From: Mytilisepta virgata
Lineage: Eukaryota; Mollusca; Bivalvia; Mytilida; Mytilidae
Direction: 5' to 3'
DNA length: 64,000 nt
Assembly (NCBI GenBank): GCA_028015205.1
Contig: CM051514.1
Location: forward strand, 28,102,150-28,166,149
A program made the translations under genes and the position numbers. The notes under the pieces were generated by a model. That model searched no databases. It was not told where the DNA came from and saw nothing but the letters and a program-made list of their open reading frames with translations. Positions 22,400 through 33,179 of the stretch are shown here, in pieces (positions within the stretch are counted from its first letter, which is position 1; each line of letters begins with the position of its first letter).

Positions 22400-23045
22400 T
22401 AATACATTATAAAACTAAAATTTGCACTTTTTATTTATAAGTTCAAAAAATATGTTTGGAAGACTGCATATATAAACAGGGGTCTTCGGTCGGCTAATCT
22501 GCTCACATCTTTCATAGTCCTGGAAAATCATAAAAAAATACACATTAATATTGATATACATAATCCAAAAACTATAGTAATACAACTGCAAATAACACAT
22601 ATGTGGTCAGAATATAAGAAACTTAATATGCTAATCTCTTTTAAGTCATGACGAAAAATGTGGGTATCAAAGCAAAAATAAAAATTTGGTATCAAAAAGC
22701 AATATTGGTACAAATAATTCGTCGTGTTGTATAAAAACAATATAATATCCTATTGAGGCAATTTCACAAAGGGTATCATCCATTTACATGGTAAAAAAAT
22801 CGTACACATGTGTTATAGTTATACAGTGAATGTGTATAACATTGCAAATTATGACTGCCCGTGAGAACTCGAAAATGTGAAAAGGCGAGGCAATAATAAA
22901 AATGGTTGCATGGTGATTCTAAAACTGAAAAAGTAAAATCCAAACCAGAAAGAAGTTTTATTTTTAAAATGTTGCATTAATACTAGAACAAATACCACCA
23001 CAAAGTTCAAACTGACTACCTGGAAGGACATTATGTCTGAAAACA
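22400..23045 (-). repeat. Downstream block of the glycine-rich gene, copy 2 (inverted partner 45,440-46,980)
   Basis: On the minus strand this block reads, in order, CAAGTAGT-like FQVV coding stretch, GATGATACCCTTTGTGAAAT, CCAATATTGCTTTTTGATAC, TACCCACATTTTTCGT and then the putative exon at 22,520. The same order occurs on the plus strand at 45.47-46.97 kb. The shared order shows one ancestral locus duplicated and inverted. Confidence 0.75.
22427..22525 (-). CDS. Putative terminal exon, partial
   Basis: The minus strand has a strong acceptor, TATTTTTTTATGATTTTCCAG, followed by GACTATGAAAGATGTGAGCA, a frame of about 33 codons (YERCEQISRPKTP near the start, ending INKKCKF) and stop, with AATAAA overlapping the end. 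The equivalent on the plus strand at 46,868 keeps the acceptor and DYERCEQ, then reads MKLPKTPDYR and stops earlier. Conservation of acceptor, frame and polyadenylation signal in two duplicated blocks suggests a real 3' exon. Its upstream donor is not identified; it might belong to the glycine-rich transcript or to a lost neighbouring gene. Confidence 0.4.
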
Positions 23046-23046
23046 T
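22849..23046 (-). other. 65-codon open frame shared with 16,559-16,756
   Basis: Both copies encode a hydrophobic peptide starting MFSDIM and containing FQVVSLNF and VFVLVLMQHFKNKTSFW, differing at only a few positions. The inverted 45.5-kb copy keeps a related stretch (FQVVCLNCAVVFV) and then diverges. The similarity can be explained by recent DNA duplication alone. Function unknown. Confidence 0.3.
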
Positions 23047-23277
23047 AATTGAAGTTTTCTATAATTTAATTGTTATATACTTGTTGTCGCCCTAAAATCA
23101 TACACAACAACAAAATATTTGTCATATGCTAACAAAATATTTCTTGCACAAATGATTCTGTACAAAGTATGACCGTTACGGTAGTAGAATACAAGTTATA
23201 ACTTGTAATAACGTCCTTAAAAGTCATTCATTTTGAATATAATTAAAATATAAATATAAAGAAAATCACAACACTAA

Positions 23278-23660
23278 TGAATCCGTATCCACTTACTCCA
23301 TCACTTCCTCCTGGAGGGAAAACCGGATAAAATTAAAAGAAATGTTATAATCACTGATTCGTTGGAAGGGGGTCTAAAATTTCCACATGTGGAATCTTTC
23401 TGCAAGTCTTTAAAAATGTAATGGTTGCATAAATTGTTAAATCCTCTAAATATATCTCCATGGAAAACACTAATAGTTAACACGATTGAGAAATATGAAG
23501 GAGATAACTTTTTATTCTTGCATAGAGAGAGTTTAGAATATATCTCTGAAAGGGTTAATCCCTTCTGGAGGGATGTCCTTCTTTACTTTATGACATTATA
23601 TCCAAAAGAAAATGAGAACGGAGAACCCCAAAATAAATGGGAGAATATCTTGAGTCAACC
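23278..23660 (+). mobile_element. LINE fragment, copy 2, fused to a deleted glycine-rich remnant
   Basis: Matches 17,165-17,530 base for base apart from scattered changes. It begins with the end of the glycine-rich sequence (TCCGTATCCACTTACTCCAT) joined to AAAACCGG and the LINE frame (LNISPWKT, LEYISERVNPFWRDVL, FMTLYPKENENGEP). This copy is frame-intact for about 100 codons, unlike the 17-kb copy. Most of the glycine-rich body present at 17.0-17.2 kb is deleted here. Confidence 0.75.
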
Positions 23661-23943
23661 CATTCAATTGTTATATACTTGTTGTCGCCCTAAAATCATA
23701 CACAACAACAAAATATTTGTCATTTGCTAACAAAATATTGAAAACATTCTTGCACAAATGATTCTGTACAAAGTATGACCGTTACGGTAGTAGAATACAA
23801 GTTATAACTTGTAATAACGTCCTTAAATGTCATTAATTTTTAATAAAATTAAAAATATAAATATAAAGAAAATCACAACACTAATGAATGAAACTATTAC
23901 CATAGTCTTTTTTACCACCTCCTCCGTTTCCTCCCCCATAACC

Positions 23944-24375
23944 TCAATATCCTCCGTAGCCTCCTTCACGACCTCCTCCATAACCTCCGTATCCACTTAC
24001 TCCATACCTTCCATATCCTCCATAGCCTCCGTACCCTCCGTAACCTCCTCCATAGCCTCCGTACCCTCCGAAACCTCCAAAACCTGCTCTTTTACCTCCT
24101 CCATAACCTCCGTACCCTCCGTAACCTCCTCCATAACCTCCGTATCCACTTACTCCATACCCCCCGTAACCTCCTCCATAGCCTTCGTGCCCTCCGTAAC
24201 CTCCTCCATAGCCTCCGTGCCCTCCGTAACCTCCTCCATAGCCTCCATGCCCTCCGTAACCTCCTCCATAGCCTCCGTACCCTCCAAAACCTGCTCTTTT
24301 ACCTCCTTCATAACCTCCGTAGCCTTTTGCGAAAGAAAGGCAGACCACCAGAAATATTGCTACAGCAGGTTTCAT
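23944..24375 (-). CDS. Glycine/tyrosine-rich secreted protein
   Basis: A 143-residue protein. Residues 1-18 (MKPAVAIFLVVCLSFAKG) form a clear signal peptide; the rest is almost entirely Gly-Tyr repeats: GGYGGGYGGHGGY units, two KRAGFGG segments, GVSGYGG units and a final GGY. It has no cysteine after the signal peptide. Such low-complexity Gly/Tyr proteins are typical of mollusc shell-matrix, periostracum or adhesive secretions, so an extracellular structural role is inferred; I cannot name the family member. The start is the ATG beginning the hydrophobic leader, 21 bases after a TTTTTTTCAG acceptor, so the CDS probably sits in one exon behind a 5'-UTR intron. Paralogous remnants lie at 17.0, 23.28 and 44.94 kb. 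Confidence 0.88.
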   Translation of the reverse strand: MKPAVAIFLVVCLSFAKGYGGYEGGKRAGFGGYGGYGGGYGGHGGYGGGYGGHGGYGGGYGGHEGYGGGYGGYGVSGYGGYGGGYGGYGGYGGGKRAGFGGFGGYGGYGGGYGGYGGYGGYGRYGVSGYGGYGGGREGGYGGY

Positions 24376-24395
24376 TTTGAGTTAAGTATTTAAAA

Positions 24396-25940
24396 ACTGA
24401 AAAAAAGGACTTTAAAGAATCGATAAAGAATCAGGACAACGCCCTATTAGACTACACGTGGTAATAAGTTGATAACATTTAGCAAAAGGAATCGGTCATT
24501 AGTTTGCACTAAACTAGATTACTTAAATTCGTAAGTACACGATTATTTTAAAATTTGAAATTTTTTTAAAACATACATGCATTTAATAACCTCTCATATC
24601 AAAGAAAAAACTGCGTTTCGGAATGAAATTTTCGGATAACTAAAACTAACTAAGCGACCACAATGCAAATGAAAAACTTTAAACGTGGGTAAATATTCAA
24701 CTCAATATATCTAACTTTCAAAAAAAAAAAAACATAAATATATAATGGTGCGAAAAACTTTGCCTAACATTAGTAAAATAACAAAATGATATTAGCGCCA
24801 GTCCTCTCCCTAAAACATGGCCAATGCAAATGAAAAACTTTAAACGTGGGTAAATATTCAACTCAATATATCAAACTTTAAAAAAAAAACATAAATATAT
24901 AATGGTGCAAAAAACTTTGCCCAACATTAGTAAAATAACAAAATGATATTAGCGTCAGTCCTCTCCCTTAAACATGGCCTAGTGTTTCAGAGCGGTAAAA
25001 AACTCAATCAATCAATAAATTAGTATTCAGTAATTTTGGCAAAAGAAAAAAAAAATATTTGATGTAAAATAAAACTATGAAAGAATATTGGATTTACAAT
25101 TCTGTTAACTAATCACTAGTTTAAAATACTAAGTGGCCGACAGAAAAATATATTCTGACCAGAGTAGTGTAGAGCCGAAAAAATATTCATTTGGTGCTGG
25201 ACCATATATATATATCAGTTGACAGCAGGACGTACAAAGAAATGACATTAGCAAAGTGGAAAAGGTCACTCTAACGTGTAGTTTATTAATGACAGAGGCA
25301 AGCATCAAAATTCGTTTAATAAAACAGATCTTTTACGATTTCATAGCGGTGACAGTCTCTTTATATGAACCTTACGCTAAGAAGGACATACTGTGTCTTT
25401 ATTTTACACGGCTCTGTTGTTATTATTACCGTAATCCGGCCAAACCTCAAACAAGAGTACATATATAATAGTGATACAATTACGTAAGGAATTCATGGAA
25501 TCGAAATTTTTGTGGAAGTAATTAGCACGTTTGATACAAATGTAATTTTTGCTGAAATCTGACATTTTATGTACATGTATAATACACCAGATGCAATGGA
25601 ACAACAAGAACACTGCTTTTAATTATTTTCTTTGCATTGGAAGTTTCACAACTGGTGAAAATGAAATGTAATTTTTCTTCAATAGTTCTGAATAGAATTG
25701 AAGTACGAACTATTTAGTATTTCTACGATAAGATAAAAAATGTTGTTAATGCACTCTGCTTAAATTTGCCTTACGAAGAAAATGTCGCTAGAAATGAATT
25801 CTGCCAAGTCTCGCAATACAAAATAGTAAATTTATTTAAAGAAAATTAAAGAATACTGCAGATTGCTGTTTTAGAAATTTGAAAAACAACGTTTTCTGAA
25901 AATATTACAACATTATAATGAATATTTTAAGACACTTACC
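24396..25940 (-). other. Probable 5'-UTR intron of the glycine-rich gene
   Basis: Acceptor CTTTTTTTCAG ends at 24,397 and donor GTAAGTG begins at 25,939 on the minus strand. The acceptor-side 140 bases are conserved in the inverted copy at 44.78-44.93 kb, including TTTTGCTAAATGTTATCAAC / TCGCTAAATGTTATCAAC and AATAGGGCGTT. The intron is inferred from sites only; other non-coding exons inside it are possible. Confidence 0.5.
24661..24980. repeat. Recent 161-bp tandem duplication in the 5' intron
   Basis: Two copies start at 24,661 and 24,822 with CAATGCAAATGAAAAACTTT, and share GTGGGTAAATATTCAACTCA, AATATATAATGGTGC and TGATATTAGCG...CAGTCCTCTCCC. They differ mainly in a poly-A run and a few substitutions, so the duplication is recent. 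Confidence 0.88.
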
Positions 25941-25966
25941 GTTCTCTGAGGATCCGCAGTCAGACT
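25940..25966 (-). other. Putative non-coding first exon of the glycine-rich gene
   Basis: The minus strand reads ...CAGAGAACG followed by GTAAGTG, a near-consensus donor. The 5' edge is set about 26 bases below the TATA box at 25,992-25,999 and is approximate. No ATG lies in it. It is supported by the acceptor-like TTTTTTTCAG just before the coding ATG; RNA evidence is lacking. Confidence 0.5.
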
Positions 25967-25991
25967 GGTGTCGCTTCTAAAAACTTTGGGA

Positions 25992-25999
25992 CTTATATA
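25992..25999 (-). promoter_or_regulatory. TATA box of the glycine-rich gene
   Basis: The minus strand reads GGTATATAAGTCCC, a canonical TATA box, about 30 bases upstream of the inferred transcription start and 50 bases upstream of a GTAAGT donor. A strong TATA promoter fits a highly expressed secretory gene. Confidence 0.55.
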
Positions 26000-27063
26000 C
26001 CAAATAAGAGGTATAAATTATTACTTACGCAAGCAATTCTCTCTTTTATCTTTTGCTCATTTATCATTATCTTGCACAAAAAACTGGCAAATGACAAATT
26101 GGATTTTTTTTACCTAAAAGTCTCTTTTATTACATGTACATAACATTAGCAGTCGTAAAATACTCGATAATCTGTTTGGGTTAAAATGTTATAAACTGAA
26201 TACAGAATGAAAAATATACTACATAAACAGATAAGGAAAGCAATTGGATTACTTGATCTAGTTTAATTAGTCTTGGAAATAAACATGATTGACATTTTTA
26301 ATTAAATTCTCTAAACGTCCTTCCTTTTGTATTTTACAAGTGGTAACATTTGAAGAATCATACTATTTTGGTTTAAAGGGTGTTTTGATTATTCTAAAGA
26401 GGTAGGATGGACTAATAGGAAGTAAAACCATCTAACAATTTTTATTAAGCCGATATTACTGCTGAATGACTCCGATATCAGGAGCTCAGTTGCTAATAAT
26501 TGGATACTAGCCAAAAATGGATACTTGAAACTAAGAAATAATTTCCTCGTGCAAAGTTCTGAACTTATATGGTTTTGACTTTACTCCTTTTGGTCATTGT
26601 GACATGTACAAAGTTGCTCTTCAAACTTTTAGATTATTGGTTTGGTTTTCAACGTTTAAGACTTTCATGAATATTATTAGACATTTCCAGTATTTGCGCC
26701 GAAACCGAAACCGAAATAGAAACCGAATCTGAAACCGAAATCAACTGGCAACTACATATATTTCTATTTAATATTTCAATAATACTTAAACCACATGTAT
26801 ATTACAGTAATGAAGTATTTGTTTATTGTTTCAACATCATTTATTAAACGGCTTTGTAGGTCAAAGGAATATATGCTAATTAAAAAACATATTTCTAGGT
26901 ATTGGAAAATCAATTTATAAGTCAACATTTCTTGCAATATTTCGTCGTTTACACCAAACAATTACCTAGTCATATTTATTTTCCTTTTTCGGAGCAAAAT
27001 TGAAACAAACATTGAATATTCCATCATTTCCCTCTCTATCTTTTCGATTTTCTTTTTATCTTT
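26000..27063. other. No gene seen; short GAAACC-type microsatellite
   Basis: The only structure is an imperfect (CCGAAA)n stretch at about 26,699-26,745. The stretch upstream of the TATA box would hold any enhancer of the glycine-rich gene, but no site is recognisable. Confidence 0.5.
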
Positions 27064-27330
27064 TGATTAATTGATTGACTGATGATTGAATGGGGTTTAA
27101 CGCAACTTTCAGCAGTATTCCAGCTATATTAGTGTCGAGGAAGCCGGAGCGCCGGTAGCGAACAGCCGTCTTTGAGCAGGTACCTGACGAACCTTATCAT
27201 TACGGTTGCGTATCGAGTGCACCTTTTTGTTGTTTACAAAGCGGGCCGCGAACTCACAACACAGATGTGATAGGCTGCAGTGATTGTATAGGTAAACCAA
27301 CTACCTTAATAACTTGGTCACTCAGCGTCT
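27064..27330 (-). mobile_element. tRNA-derived SINE, copy 2 (old)
   Basis: Same layout as the 5.3-kb SINE but more diverged. On the plus strand it opens with a GATT/TGAT tail, then GGGGTTTAACGCAACTTTCA, GCAGTATTCCAGCTATAT, GAGGAAGCCGGAGCGCC, then box B-like GTGAGTTCGCGG and box A-like GTGACCAAGTTATTAAGG (minus strand). The TTTAACGC...TTCCAGCTATAT core is strongly reminiscent of the conserved mollusc SINE core. Confidence 0.78.
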
Positions 27331-27507
27331 TTTTATCTTTTCTTTTGTTGTTTACCTTTATTTTAGTCGGAAGTAAAATAGTGTACACTTGTACATGTCG
27401 TTGTGGAGCGGTTGTATTTCTGCAACTGTATTCGTCGTAAAGTTGATGGTTTTTATTTTGCTTGTTTCGATTTCGTTTTTTTTTCAATTAGTTTTTTTTT
27501 GTTTGTT

Positions 27508-27537
27508 TCGTTATTTTTTTTTTTTTTTTTTTTTTGT
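27508..27537. repeat. Poly-T tract
   Basis: A run of T interrupted only by G, part of a longer T-rich stretch from 27,475. Simple repeat. Confidence 0.8.
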
Positions 27538-27859
27538 TACCTTACACATGTTTTCATTTTTTTACTAACTTATATTTTCTCTTTCATAGCTACCAAACAG
27601 AACACCTTCAGGTCATTTCCACAATTTTCAGACAAGAAATAATTTTAAATATTTTGGAATTATTTTAAGTTTTTTTTCAATTTTAGTAAGGTCATCCATC
27701 TTTATAGGCCAAGGTCCGGTGCCCTTACAAAAGTTGGACAATTAAGGAGCATTCCATTTTTAGTCTTAATTGTAAACACGAGTAATCTGAAGAGTTCATT
27801 TTTAACCGTGTCTCCTCTTCGCAGAAGGGAACCCTTGTTTTAGTAGCATATCTTCTTTT

Positions 27860-28480
27860 TATTATTTTTTTTCACCCAACCTTGTCCGGATAAAAATCGT
27901 TTTGTCCTTTGAGATAGACTCATGATATTTGGTATGTGGATGTAACTTGATCAACATTTGACCTTGACCTTTGACCTCATGGTAAAATAACAGCCCTTTT
28001 TTACACACTATTATTGTCTTGGCCGTAACGTTTTTGGCCTTTGAGGTATACACATGGTATTTGGTATATGTTACGTGTATCATCATAGTCAACATTGCTT
28101 TTACGGCCATACTTTATCCTTTTTGTTAGATTCACGATAATGTGTATGCAGATGCATTTTGGTGAGACAGTGTGTCACTAATCACCATGTTCAAAATTTG
28201 ACCCTGACCTTTGACGTCTAGTTCAAGTAATAGGATTTTTTATCCTTTGAGTCAGACTGATATTTGGTATGTAGCTTAACCTTCACTTTGACCTCAGTCC
28301 AAAAAAATGACATTTTATCCTTTGAGTTAGAATCATGATATTTTTTAGGTAGTGGTATCTTGACGAGGTGTTTTGATACTTATCATTATTATCAACATTT
28401 GACCTTGAACCTTTGCTTCAAGGTAAAGAAATAAACTTTTTGGGGAAATCGTCCTTGTTCGGGCCATAGCATTTTTATTT
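27860..28480. repeat. Degenerate tandem repeat, ~110-130 bp period
   Basis: TTGACCTTGACCTTTGACCT-like motifs recur at about 27,955, 28,198, 28,280 and 28,400, each preceded by TCCTTTGAG(A/T)TAGA...TGATATTTGGTATGT. This is a common bivalve-type dispersed repeat; it has no coding role. Confidence 0.68.
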
Positions 28481-28848
28481 TTAAGGTTAAGAATGAATCT
28501 GCAGATTATACGTATATGTAAGAAGGGGAGACAAATTCATTCTGGTAATTATTTTGGAACTAATTTTCTACCTGTAATATTCGATGGTATAACGTGTTTG
28601 GAAGTCATAAGCTAGGGCTTAAATTCGAAAACCAATTAGACCAATCCACCAGCTATTAGTTCCAACTGGCTGCGTGATATCAGAAGAAAGGGTTAAAATA
28701 TATACAAAAGTACATGTGTATTGTATGTAAATTTTCGTCAAATATCCTGTTAATTTGTACAGGTCTAAGTAACAGGTAGAAATGCCAGATTAACCGATGA
28801 AGAGTAAGAAAACAACAAATATTCGGAACACATGGATTATTTTCCATC

Positions 28849-29921
28849 AAAAGGATCGTCAAAACAATTTTGTTTACATTGATTTGTACTTTTCCTAAGT
28901 TACAACAGAATGAAATCTACAAATTCCAATTGTTGAATAATGTTCCGTGTACATTTTCCATGTTTTGGACTCTTTTGTCATTTTGGAATTTGAATTTATA
29001 TATTTATGATTAATTTTATTGTTTCAATTTTCCACATATTTTCTGCCTAATCCATTAACGTTTAGGCGTAATTTGCCGGAATATACAGATTCAGCATACT
29101 TGGTAAATACAATTTGAGATTTGTTTTAATATGAATAAAAAGGATTGTTTGTCATATTAACATTTTTTGTTTGTTTTATAATTTATAATCTATTAATATA
29201 TCAGATATTTTACAGATACTAGACCATGCTAAAAAGGAGATGATAGAGCATTATACCTGTCCTTTTTCTTGACCTTAAAATGTGTATAGTAAAAAATGAT
29301 GAATATGCCTAACAATTTAAAACAGATTGTTCGTATAGGTGTTCCAATGAAAATAAACACCTAAATACCATATGGAAGACCATGCTAAAAAGGAGATGAT
29401 AGAGCACTATACCTGTCCTTTTTCGTGACCTTAAAATGTGTATAATAAAAAATGAATATGCCTAACAATTTAAAACAGATTGTCCGTATAGGTGTTCCAA
29501 TGAAAACAAACATCTAAATAACATAAGGAAGAAAGTTTAGCACTTGTCGGTTAAGTCGTCCAACATTCAATTCAAGTTATATTGTGGCTTTAAAGGGACA
29601 TGTAAGTCGCTTTAAAAGGCCAATTCCATTTAAAATAAACGCGTTTATCTGCACAGGTTAGATTTTGTCAGGTGCTTATTAAATGGAACTTCTGAATTTC
29701 GAATATTATCAATATACCAATTATATCAATTGTTCGTGTACAAAGTACAATTCATTCAAACCAATTTGTAGTTTGAACTTTTCAACAATAAAATCGTATA
29801 ATATCTCTAAACATTTTTGTTTTTCAATACATACTTAACAGAATATAGCATTACTAGATCCCCTTTGCAAACTAGAGCGAGAAATAATTAACAAAGGAAC
29901 ATTATACATCAGTGCATTTAA
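28849..29921. repeat. Duplicated block D1, copy 2, with empty SINE site
   Basis: Partner of 4,667-5,826. It carries the unoccupied insertion site (AGGTGTTCCAATGAAAATAA) at 29,337-29,356 and the same internal tandem duplication (29,226 and 29,381). An extra segment of about 215 bases at 29,583-29,795 is absent from copy 1. Confidence 0.8.
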
Positions 29922-30935
29922 TTCAAAGAGCTTTACAAACGTCAAACCTATAGGTCTTTAGCCAATCAATAGAAATAGCTTTGATTTTATTTTTTTCAAA
30001 TCTTTCATTTTCCAGTTATAGAAACTACCGATAATTTAAGAATTTTCTATATTTCTTTACTTTAAAAATCTGCATCCTCGCTCCCATCTTATTCACAATA
30101 GTTGTTCTTTTTTCCTTTTAGAATTCATTTTTCCATAATTGTTTGTCCGATATCACCCTTAAACTGAAGCTGTAGATAATTTACTTTCAAATACGATTGT
30201 CCTTCGGAGCAACAAACGAAGCCGGGAATCCCTGGTTCGATTCCTGTTCGAGATAAATATTGTAAAGATTAATCAATACTTGTCCTGTCAAGAGCAATAC
30301 ATTAGTACGTCCATAACGCTTGTATAAATGACAAATATGAGGACAAAATTTTGATAAAAATCATCTTTACTAAACTGAATACATAAATTTCGGCAATCAG
30401 AATTATATCCAGCCAGATGAGCAATACCGATTTTGAAATCCTTATTTCTGTCAAAGTTTGATATCTTTGAAGTTGTTTTAACTGTCCTATACTATATATA
30501 TTGTTTTCAGTTTTATAATACATTAAAATTTTGTTTTGTCTGCTTATTAATGTAGACATGTATATGTACATGAAGGAATCTCGCATTTCTGTGATCATAG
30601 GTCATCAAATTTCTCCTAAACCTGTAATATTATGATGTTTAATATTTCATTTCATTGATAGCCGAAAGTAAAATATAGCTGATTGAATTAGTATGTCTTT
30701 GTTGTAAATAAAGCATTATAGTACATTAACAAGTGAAACTCTTATTCAGAAAGTTGTGAAATGAAACAGATTCTTACCGAATAATATAACACATTTCAGT
30801 CTGACATGAACATTGTAGATCATTTTACTTGAAATGTCCAAATGATCAGCTGATAACTCAAAGGGTTTTTAAAAATGTAAGGAGGAGATTTGTCAAACAT
30901 TAACTTAATAATGTTATGATATAAAAAAAAGTATG
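29922..30935. other. No gene seen
   Basis: No supported exon. A box B-like GGTTCGATTCC at 30,232 is preceded by GAAGCCGGGAATCCC but lacks a foldable tRNA, so it may be a fragment of a SINE head. Confidence 0.5.
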
Positions 30936-31400
30936 AAAATTGTTTTATTACAATATTTTAAAAATGTTATAAGAACATTTTGATAATATTTCGAAAATAT
31001 TTTGCGAAAAAAGATTTTTTTTTTTCAAAAATGTTTTGAGGATATTTATTACATGTTTGGATAATTTTATGACAACCACTTAAATGATATCAAAGTAACA
31101 TTGACATAAACATATTATAAGAACATTTTACTACTGTTTTAAAGTACAGAATATGTTTTTAAAATGTAATTAAAATGTTATCAAAATGTCGTAACAATAT
31201 TTTTAAATTTTTTTCATAAAATTTTATTTAGAAGTTTCTCGAAAATGTTTTTAAGATGTTTATAGAAAATGTATGACATATTTTAAATGATATACTAAAA
31301 ACATTAAAGTTTTAATGTCCTTAAAACATATAACTAATGTTTTGAAATACAAATATGTTATTAAAAGATATGTTGCGGGTTTATTAATATCAATATTTAC
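30936..31400. repeat. AT-rich array of degenerate ~20-bp motifs
   Basis: AAAATGTTATAAGAACATTT and related forms (AAAATGTTTTTAAGATGTTT, ACATATTATAAGAACATTTT) recur many times in both orientations, since the motif is itself partly palindromic. Low-complexity repeat. Confidence 0.6.
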
Positions 31401-31619
31401 AAATATTTGACACCGATGAAAGTTCTTTTCAACAATATCTTAATTCAAGTTCGAAATATTCTCCGATTTGAATTCGCACGTTTTAATATATGTCTCGACC
31501 AATGAAATTTCATACATCGCACTTTTATTACCACACGCAAACCACACACGCACACATGATTCACATGTTACACGGTGTTTTTGTTGATTCACACTTTCAG
31601 TCAAGTGTAGCCATAAAAG

Positions 31620-32287
31620 CATCTAAAAGATTTTTTAAAGAATTTCCCAATAAGGTCCTTTGTAAAACTAGGTTCGGTTGTTGCGGCCTTCTTGGTTGCC
31701 ATTGAAGGTCATCGGACAAAATTCAGGACCGACTGAGGACTATTTCTGATTAGTTCGGTTCCAGTTAGCACATTGGGGCATCTTTGTTGACAGTTCGCGT
31801 TAAAAGATACAATTCTGAAAGACCACATAAGGAACATTATGCCAAGTTTAGTTCTATTGGCTAATTGGTTTCTGACTTGAAGATTTTTTAATGAATTTCC
31901 AATAGAGTCCTATGTTAAACTAAGTTTGGTTGTGGCAGTAATATGTGTTGACGTTCTGCGTCAACAGACATAACTCAGAAAGAGGAACACTTAAGGACAA
32001 TTTCTGTCAAATTTGGCCCCGTCCGGCCATGTGCATGTAGCTCGGAAGAAGATTTTATAAATTCAACACCCGTTTTTGTTTTTAGTAACAGCAGCCATGT
32101 TGATTAGAAGTCGGGGATACCGGACCACAATTTAGGTTGGGACAACCCAAGGACAATTGCACAAAACGTTTGGTCCCAATTGGCCCTGTGTTTTCAGACG
32201 AGAAGATCTTTAAAGGAATGTTTACGACGACGAACGCAAAGTGATGTCAAAAGCTCATGTGGACCATTGTCCTGGGGGGAGCTAAAA
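31620..32287. mobile_element. Dispersed element W, copy 2
   Basis: Modules with GTTGCGGCCTTCTTGG, GACTTGAAGATTTTTTAATG and GGACCACAATTTAGG match copy 1. The right terminus has GACGACGAACGCAAAGTGAT and AAAAGCTCATGTGGACCATT...GGAGCTAAAA. A following stretch, AATATGCAGCATCTTATTTG (32,301), recurs as AATTTGCAGCATCTTATTCG at 51,143. Confidence 0.72.
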
Positions 32288-33179
32288 CGTATTACGCCAA
32301 TTAATATGCAGCATCTTATTTGGAAGAAAATTCTCGTCTTGAATTGTTTAAGTAAGTTCGAACTGCAGTGAAAGCAGCAGCTATGAGACCTAATTTTACA
32401 GTTGAACCGAAGACATTCCGACCCTGCTGACTCAAATACTGTCCTTCCAATGTTTGCAGTTCTAGCTAGTGACCACCTTGTTGGTAATCATACTATAATA
32501 GTTTTTATAGTATGTGTTACACACCATAGTGTCAGAGTAGATGGGGGGGAAGGGGGGGGGACAGGTGTCTGGGTAGGCTTAAAACCGGTTTAAACCTACC
32601 ACTGTTTACCGCCTGTAGTGTCTGTATCCTGACTATCTTTTGTGTTTGTTTTTGTGGGGGATTTTACCTGTAGGGTGCATTGTTGACCTTTCCGGTTATC
32701 GATTTTGTTGTTGTTTATTCATTGTCGATAAAATGTCGACAACTAGTTCAGCAGTGCTTTGTTAGGAAATAAAGTACCCGAATGTACAACTTTCCAGTCG
32801 TGACAGATAAATATATGCTGTCGGCGACGTTTGTCATTAAACAAATTTTTGCATCTCATCTTTCCAAGTAGCAGTAAAATTAAAGCCACAAACAGCATAC
32901 TAGGCTTTCTTATACAAAGGACATTTGAAATGTACTATAAATTTGATTTATTCAACTTTTGCTATTGGTGAAATTTTCCTGCTATTTTAATACCATTATT
33001 AATGCATCTAGATTTCAGATTACCCGACACTCTATGACATCAGTAAGTTACCACAACTTTCAAGAAAGAGTGACATAATTTTCACTAAAGCTACTCAACA
33101 AAGACTGTTGTTAGGGATATATTGTCATTTCTATGGAACCTTTTCGGTCGTCTTCGGAATTGATTGATCATTGCATTCT
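32288..33179. other. No gene seen; short G-run
   Basis: A poly-G/A stretch (GGGGGGGAAGGGGGGGG-like) lies at 32,541-32,560. Frames here are not exon-like. Confidence 0.5.

Noticed and set aside
23827..24393. 188-codon plus-strand Ser/Thr/Val-rich frame antisense to the Gly-rich gene
   Set aside because: It is the complement of GGN/TAY repeats; the minus strand has a signal peptide and known composition. The plus frame has no leader or plausible function.
30190..30260. Possible tRNA gene (GGTTCGATTCC box)
   Set aside because: No box A at the right distance and no cloverleaf can be folded; at most a SINE-head fragment.
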